From JAYQUR01 sp038133505 (GTDB lineage: Bacteria; Pseudomonadota; Alphaproteobacteria; MPNO01; UBA830): a stretch of DNA of 9,792 nt. The position numbers and the translations under genes are program-made. Of this stretch, positions 6,670-9,792 are shown piece by piece. Every line of letters starts with the position of its first letter. The stretch's first letter is position 1. The DNA lies in assembly GCA_038133505.1 (NCBI GenBank), contig JAYPTI010000126.1:1-9792 (forward strand). The letters run 5' to 3'. Under the pieces are notes generated by a model. The model saw only the letters and a list, made by a program, of their open reading frames with translations, ran no database searches and was not told the DNA's origin.

Positions 6670-6705
6670 TTTAAGAGTCCGCCCATAGGTTGCTCCGGCA
6701 CGGTT

Positions 6706-6713
6706 GAAAGGAG
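6706..6713 (+). promoter_or_regulatory. strong Shine-Dalgarno of the Hpt/receiver-like gene
   Basis: GAAAGGAG ends 6 bases before the ATG at 6720. It is one of the best ribosome-binding sites in the window and fixes the start of the following gene. Confidence 0.75.
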
Positions 6714-6719
6714 TTCGGC

Positions 6720-7514
6720 ATGGCATCGGCCGGCGGCAATCACAATCGGGAACACGGGCAGGATTTTTCCCTCCAGCTCGAAGTGGAGTTTCGCGACTCC
6801 GCCGCGGATCTGCTTGGAAAGGCGGACAGGACCGTAGCGAGGGGGCGCGAGACCGGCGGCCTGTCGTCCGACGATCGCGACTCGATCTATCGTATCGCCC
6901 GCACCCTCAAGGGGCTCGCGGCGAGCTGCGGTTTCAGCCTGACGAGCGTCGTCGCCCACCGCTTCGAGGACTACCTCGCCGAGCTGCGGACCATCGAAGG
7001 GGTGCAACTCGACGGGCTGCAGAAGTTCATAGATGCGCTTGGCGATCTGGTCGATGCCGGGCCGAACGAATCCAAGATCAACGCATCCGAATTCATCCGC
7101 AAGCTGCCGTCCCGGCCGGCCTTCGACATCGGCGATATCACGGTGCAGGACGTCGAGGTTTTCGTCGTGATGCCCGACGATGCGGTTTCCCGCCACGTCA
7201 TGCGCGAGCTTCAGGCCTGCGGCTACCGCGTTGCCCAGGAATCCAATTCGTTCAAGGCGATCGAGATCGCGGCGATGACCCGCCCCGACCTGATCATCGT
7301 GACCGGGGTGCTCGATACGCTGTCGGGTGTCGACATCATCAGCGCCTTCCGCGCCATGCCGGCGACCCGCGACCTCCCGGTGGCGATGATTACCGGCGAC
7401 ACCCGCGAAGAGGTCGCGGCCGACGGCCTGCCGGACGCGGTGCCGGTCATTCGCAAGGGACGCGACTTCGGCGACGATCTGACCGACGCGCTGACCCAGC
7501 TCGGAATTCTCTAA
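6720..7514 (+). CDS. Degenerate Hpt-like plus receiver-like two-domain signalling protein
   Basis: This 264-residue protein combines an N-terminal histidine-phosphotransfer-like helical domain (about 15-125) with a C-terminal CheY-like domain (about 144-262). In the first, IYRIARTLKGLAASCGF (57-72) matches the Hpt helix pattern in which His sits in HTLKG. Here that position is Arg61. In the second, acidic Asp153-Asp154, Thr225 in MITG and Lys246 in VIRKG match the receiver pocket. The beta-3 phospho-Asp position, expected at the end of PDLIIV (189-194), is Thr195. Asp199 lies four residues later and might substitute. It therefore probably acts by protein-protein contacts rather than phosphotransfer. 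It stands alone on the plus strand, divergent from the hydrolase genes, and ends at a hairpin shared with the molybdoenzyme operon. There is no DNA-binding domain and no membrane segment. Partner unknown. Confidence 0.8.
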   Translation: MASAGGNHNREHGQDFSLQLEVEFRDSAADLLGKADRTVARGRETGGLSSDDRDSIYRIARTLKGLAASCGFSLTSVVAHRFEDYLAELRTIEGVQLDGLQKFIDALGDLVDAGPNESKINASEFIRKLPSRPAFDIGDITVQDVEVFVVMPDDAVSRHVMRELQACGYRVAQESNSFKAIEIAAMTRPDLIIVTGVLDTLSGVDIISAFRAMPATRDLPVAMITGDTREEVAADGLPDAVPVIRKGRDFGDDLTDALTQLGIL

Positions 7515-7518
7515 AATC

Positions 7519-7542
7519 AGGCTTCCCGGCGAAGCGAAGCCT
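7519..7542. terminator. bidirectional hairpin between convergent genes
   Basis: AGGCTTC (7519-7525) and GAAGCCT (7536-7542) form a perfect 7-base stem around a 10-base loop; a competing stem, GCTTC/GAAGC, can form inside. It fills the gap between the stop of the Hpt/receiver-like gene and the stop of the DmsC-type gene. Read leftward it is followed by GATTTTAG, a reasonable T tract, so it best terminates the molybdoenzyme operon. Read rightward the T tract is absent. Confidence 0.55.
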
Positions 7543-8489
7543 TACGCGCGCTCCGCGCCGTAATACAGCATCGAGGCGTGCGTCGCCTCGGCGAAGAACA
7601 GCCAGCGTTCTATCAATACGCCCGCCGAGACCGATATCGCCGCCAGCAGCGTGCCCGGAATGGCGATCCACGCCTCGGAATTGCTGGTCAGTCCTGTCAG
7701 GATGAGCGGGATCAGGAAGTAGGCGAAGAAGCAGATGCGCCGGAGTTTCTGCGCATGCTTTCGGGCGACCTTGTAGCCCATTTCCCGCTGGACGAAGTTC
7801 TCGGTCATGGTCGGCGGCTCGAGCAGGCGCACCTTGCCGATGTCGCCGAGGCCGGTCGCGCTTTCCGGCGTCGCCGGACCCGGCTCGGTATCGATCGACC
7901 GCCAGTATTTGCGCTTCACGTAGAATGACAGGAACAGCGCGACGACCGCGACCATCGCGACCTCCGGCGTCTGATAGCCGAACATCTGCGTGAGCGCGTG
8001 GAACCAGAGCGAGCCCGTCAGCAGTGCGAAGACGAGGTATCCCGGGACCGTGAGGCGGTTGTGCCAGGCGCTGATCGTCCGCAGCGTCGCGTAGATCATG
8101 CCGGTCGAGTACACGGTCAGCAGGCAGAAAATCGCGAGGAACGAGGCGAAGAAGCCGTAGGTGCCCTCGAGCGAGCCTTCGATGATCCAGCCCCAGGCGG
8201 TCAGGATCAGCGGCACGTAGGTCGCCGTCGCCAGCACGCCTTCGCGCGACAGCCAAGACGACCGCCACTGGCTGTAGGCGCGCCAGGCGCGCTCGGGATG
8301 GCCGAGATGGAAGGTCGACGACAGCAGCCCGGCGGTCACCAGCGCGGTGCCGATCCCGAGTCCGACGAAGCCGAACCACGGATCGGCCGGCACGCCGTCG
8401 AGCACGCCGAACAACGCCATCAGCCCGATGAGGCCGTAGCCTGCGCCCGATGCGGTGGTGAAGAAGATGACGGAATAGGCGGGATGCAT
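7542..8489 (-). CDS. DmsC/SoeC-type membrane anchor subunit of a molybdoenzyme
   Basis: This 315-residue integral membrane protein of the DMSO-reductase anchor family should bind quinone and tie the iron-sulfur and molybdenum subunits to the inner membrane. The N-terminus HPAYSVIFFTTASGAGYG is characteristic of the family, as is the loop LGHPERAWRAYSQWRSSWLSREG (62-84). I count about eight helices, near 7-29, 40-60, 84-104, 111-135, 147-168, 174-192, 251-268 and 276-299. A long charged loop (193-250) separates the sixth and seventh. It starts 12 bases after the iron-sulfur subunit stop, with AGGA overlapping that stop, and is the last gene of the operon. Electrons could flow to quinone (sulfite oxidation, SoeC-like) or from quinol (DmsC-like); sequence alone does not fix the direction. 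I favour SoeC because the order is A-B-C and the organism looks aerobic. Confidence 0.88.
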   Translation of the reverse strand: MHPAYSVIFFTTASGAGYGLIGLMALFGVLDGVPADPWFGFVGLGIGTALVTAGLLSSTFHLGHPERAWRAYSQWRSSWLSREGVLATATYVPLILTAWGWIIEGSLEGTYGFFASFLAIFCLLTVYSTGMIYATLRTISAWHNRLTVPGYLVFALLTGSLWFHALTQMFGYQTPEVAMVAVVALFLSFYVKRKYWRSIDTEPGPATPESATGLGDIGKVRLLEPPTMTENFVQREMGYKVARKHAQKLRRICFFAYFLIPLILTGLTSNSEAWIAIPGTLLAAISVSAGVLIERWLFFAEATHASMLYYGAERA

Positions 8490-8501
8490 CTCAGGCCGGT
8501 C

Positions 8502-9254
8502 CTATCTCGACAGAACCCTGTCGACCCAGCGCAGGAAGCGGCCGCTGCCGTCCGGATTCTCGCCCGACAACCGCGCGAGGCCCGCGCCCGCGCCCGTATC
8601 TCCGACGCTGCGTTTCGCCGGGCGCGGCGGCAGGTAGCGGTTGACCGGCTTGTAGCCGAGTTCGGGCATCAGCTCCTTGCCGCCGCGGTCGGCGACGAGC
8701 TTCGAGACCTCGGAGTTCGGATCGCCGAGATCGCCGAAATGGCGCGCCTTCGCCGGGCAGGTCGCGACGCAGGCGGGTTCGCGCTCGGCCTCGGGCAGGT
8801 TCTGGTTGTAGATGCGGTCGACGCAGAGCGTGCATTTCTTCATGACGCCCGCATCGTCGTCGTATTCGCGCGCGCCGTACGGGCAGGCCCAGGAACACAG
8901 TTTGCAGCCGATGCAGGCATCCTCGTTTACCAGCACGATGCCGTCGTCGGTGCGCTTGTAGGACGCGCCCGTCGGGCACACGGTGACGCAGGCTGCGTCC
9001 TCGCAATGCAGACACGAGCGCGGAAAATGCACGGTGCGGCTCGTGGTTCCCGTGCCCGCTTCGAAGGTGTGGATGCGGTTGAACCAGACGCCGTTCGGAT
9101 CGGCGCCGTACGGATCGTGATCCGGCAGCGGCGCGGAATGTCCGCCCGTGTTCCATTCCTTGCAGTTCACCGCGCAGGCGTGGCAGCCGACGCAGGTATC
9201 GAGATCGATGACGAGGCCGAGCTTCTTCGCGCCCGGCGGCGGCAGGGTCGTCAT
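8502..9254 (-). CDS. Four-cluster 4Fe-4S electron-transfer subunit (DmsB/SoeB type)
   Basis: This 250-residue subunit carries electrons between the molybdenum centre and the membrane anchor. Sixteen cysteines fall into four groups: 21/24/27/31, 81/84/89/93, 114/117/120/124 and 141/144/162/166. All four [4Fe-4S] clusters therefore have complete ligands, with no Trp or Asp substitution of the kind that makes a 3Fe-4S site. CPTGA and CPYGAREY are typical of the DmsB/NrfC group. There is no signal peptide; such subunits are either cytoplasmic or co-exported with the catalytic subunit. The C-terminal 50 residues are Arg/Gly/Pro-rich and look family-variable. The ATG at 9254 overlaps the stop of the catalytic subunit as ATGA and has GGGAGGTGG just upstream, which decides this start over longer readings of the frame. 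Confidence 0.93.
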   Translation of the reverse strand: MTTLPPPGAKKLGLVIDLDTCVGCHACAVNCKEWNTGGHSAPLPDHDPYGADPNGVWFNRIHTFEAGTGTTSRTVHFPRSCLHCEDAACVTVCPTGASYKRTDDGIVLVNEDACIGCKLCSWACPYGAREYDDDAGVMKKCTLCVDRIYNQNLPEAEREPACVATCPAKARHFGDLGDPNSEVSKLVADRGGKELMPELGYKPVNRYLPPRPAKRSVGDTGAGAGLARLSGENPDGSGRFLRWVDRVLSR

Positions 9255-9792
9255 GAGCCACCTCCCGGCCGCGGCGGCTTGAACCGCGCGCCGTAGCGCA
9301 GGATGCCGTCGCCGGACGAGACGTCCGTCGTCGCCGGCTGCGGGTCGAACTGCGGCTGGGTGGTCTCGTCCTCCGGCGCGGCCTTCTCGATGCGGACGCG
9401 GAGGTCGTACCATGCCGCCTGGCCCGTCACGGGGTCGGAGTTCGAATAGCGGTAGCCGTCTTCCTTGGGCGGCAGCAGTTCGGAGATCACGTGATTGAGC
9501 AGGAAGCCCTTGCGCGCTTCGGGCGCGTCCGGCGACAGGTTCCACGCGCCGGAGCGCTTGCCGATCGCGTTCCACGTCCAGACGGTTTCCTGCTGCGTGC
9601 CCTCCATCAGGCGGAGCTGCACCTTGATGCGGCCGTGATGGCTGATCACCCAGACCCAGTCGTCGTCCTCGAAGCCCTCCATTTCCGCCTTCTCGCGGTT
9701 CATGTAGAGCCGGTTCGACGTATGGATCTGGCGCAGCCACGCGTTCTGCGAGCCCCACGAGTGGTACATCGCCATGGGCCGCTGGGTGAGCG
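9251..9792 (-). CDS. Molybdopterin oxidoreductase catalytic subunit, C-terminal part (DmsA/SoeA type)
   Basis: These are the last 179 residues of a molybdopterin-dependent oxidoreductase; the gene continues past the right edge, where full-length relatives would have several hundred more residues. The visible part is the molybdopterin-dinucleotide-binding domain. It reads LTQRPMAMYHSWGSQNAWLRQIH, then NRLYMNREKA, FEDDDWVWVISHHGRIK and VWTWNAIGKRSGAWNL. Such motifs line the cofactor and follow the usual order in this superfamily. The internal Met codons just inside the edge are not the start, because the frame runs open through 9792. The stop overlaps the iron-sulfur subunit start by four bases, so the subunits are coupled. 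The N-terminus would show whether there is a Tat signal (DmsA, periplasmic) or none (SoeA, cytoplasmic sulfite dehydrogenase); it is outside the window. Confidence 0.88.
   Translation of the reverse strand, partial: LTQRPMAMYHSWGSQNAWLRQIHTSNRLYMNREKAEMEGFEDDDWVWVISHHGRIKVQLRLMEGTQQETVWTWNAIGKRSGAWNLSPDAPEARKGFLLNHVISELLPPKEDGYRYSNSDPVTGQAAWYDLRVRIEKAAPEDETTQPQFDPQPATTDVSSGDGILRYGARFKPPRPGGGS

Larger units (their letters stand above)
6594..6719. other. divergent intergenic region, AT-rich
   Basis: These 126 bases separate the leftward hydrolase operon from the rightward Hpt/receiver-like gene. The stretch near 6620-6660 is markedly AT-rich for this window. Besides the promoter and dyad listed separately, I see no convincing plus-strand promoter for the signalling gene and no match to the GGAAC-16/17-CGTT pattern of the alphaproteobacterial general-stress sigma factor. 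Confidence 0.5.

Noticed and set aside
6642..7196. Minus-strand open frame (184 codons) inside the Hpt/receiver-like gene
   Set aside because: It has no ribosome-binding site or domain, and its reading runs through the intergenic promoter region; the plus-strand protein has clear Hpt and receiver patterns.
7998..9296. Plus-strand open frame (432 codons) opposite the anchor and iron-sulfur genes
   Set aside because: Its composition is low-complexity Ala/Arg/Gly with no motif; the opposite strand encodes well-defined DmsC- and DmsB-type proteins.
9255..9758. N-terminal extension of the iron-sulfur subunit frame
   Set aside because: It overlaps the catalytic-subunit gene out of frame and is non-conserved in character. 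The ATGA overlap and GGGAGGTGG site define the start at 9254.

Overview
The window is gene-dense, GC-rich bacterial DNA: eleven genes, no gene-free stretch over about 160 bases, no RNA genes, no mobile elements and no CRISPR. The combination of G/C third positions, a DmsC-type molybdoenzyme operon, ArfB, GreB, EamA transporters, a Tat-exported dienelactone hydrolase and a luciferase-like monooxygenase suggests an aerobic alphaproteobacterium. That placement is inference; no taxonomic marker is present.

Left part (1-2489, minus strand): three EamA/DMT-family inner-membrane transporters in tandem, 6-7 bases apart and reading leftward. The last runs off the left edge. About 150 bases upstream on the same strand is greB (2640-3137, GTG start), the transcript-cleavage factor for backtracked RNA polymerase. 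Only 20 bases from the greB start, on the opposite strand, begins arfB (3158-3583), a peptidyl-tRNA hydrolase that rescues stalled ribosomes. A hairpin with a T-rich tail follows arfB.

Middle part (3617-6593, minus strand): an alpha/beta hydrolase and a luciferase-like flavin monooxygenase share an ATGA stop/start overlap. A predicted Tat-exported dienelactone hydrolase follows 107 bases downstream. This looks like a small catabolic module, with oxidation by the monooxygenase and hydrolysis of the product. The substrate cannot be read from the sequence. Upstream, an AT-rich intergenic region (6594-6719) holds a perfect TATAAT -10 for this cluster and two small dyads around it, which suggests repressor control.

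6720-7514 (plus strand): a two-domain signalling protein, Hpt-like plus receiver-like. Both phospho-acceptor residues appear replaced (His by Arg61, Asp by Thr195), so it looks like a pseudo-phosphorelay protein. It is the most unusual gene here. A hairpin at 7519-7542 separates it from the convergent operon.

Right part (7542-9792, minus strand): the end of a complex iron-sulfur molybdoenzyme operon: the C-terminus of the molybdopterin catalytic subunit (cut by the right edge), a four-cluster [4Fe-4S] subunit, and a DmsC-type membrane anchor with about 8 helices. The gene order and anchor type fit a cytoplasm-facing sulfite dehydrogenase (SoeABC) or a DMSO-reductase-like enzyme (DmsABC). SoeABC is my preference, but deciding needs the missing N-terminus of the catalytic subunit.
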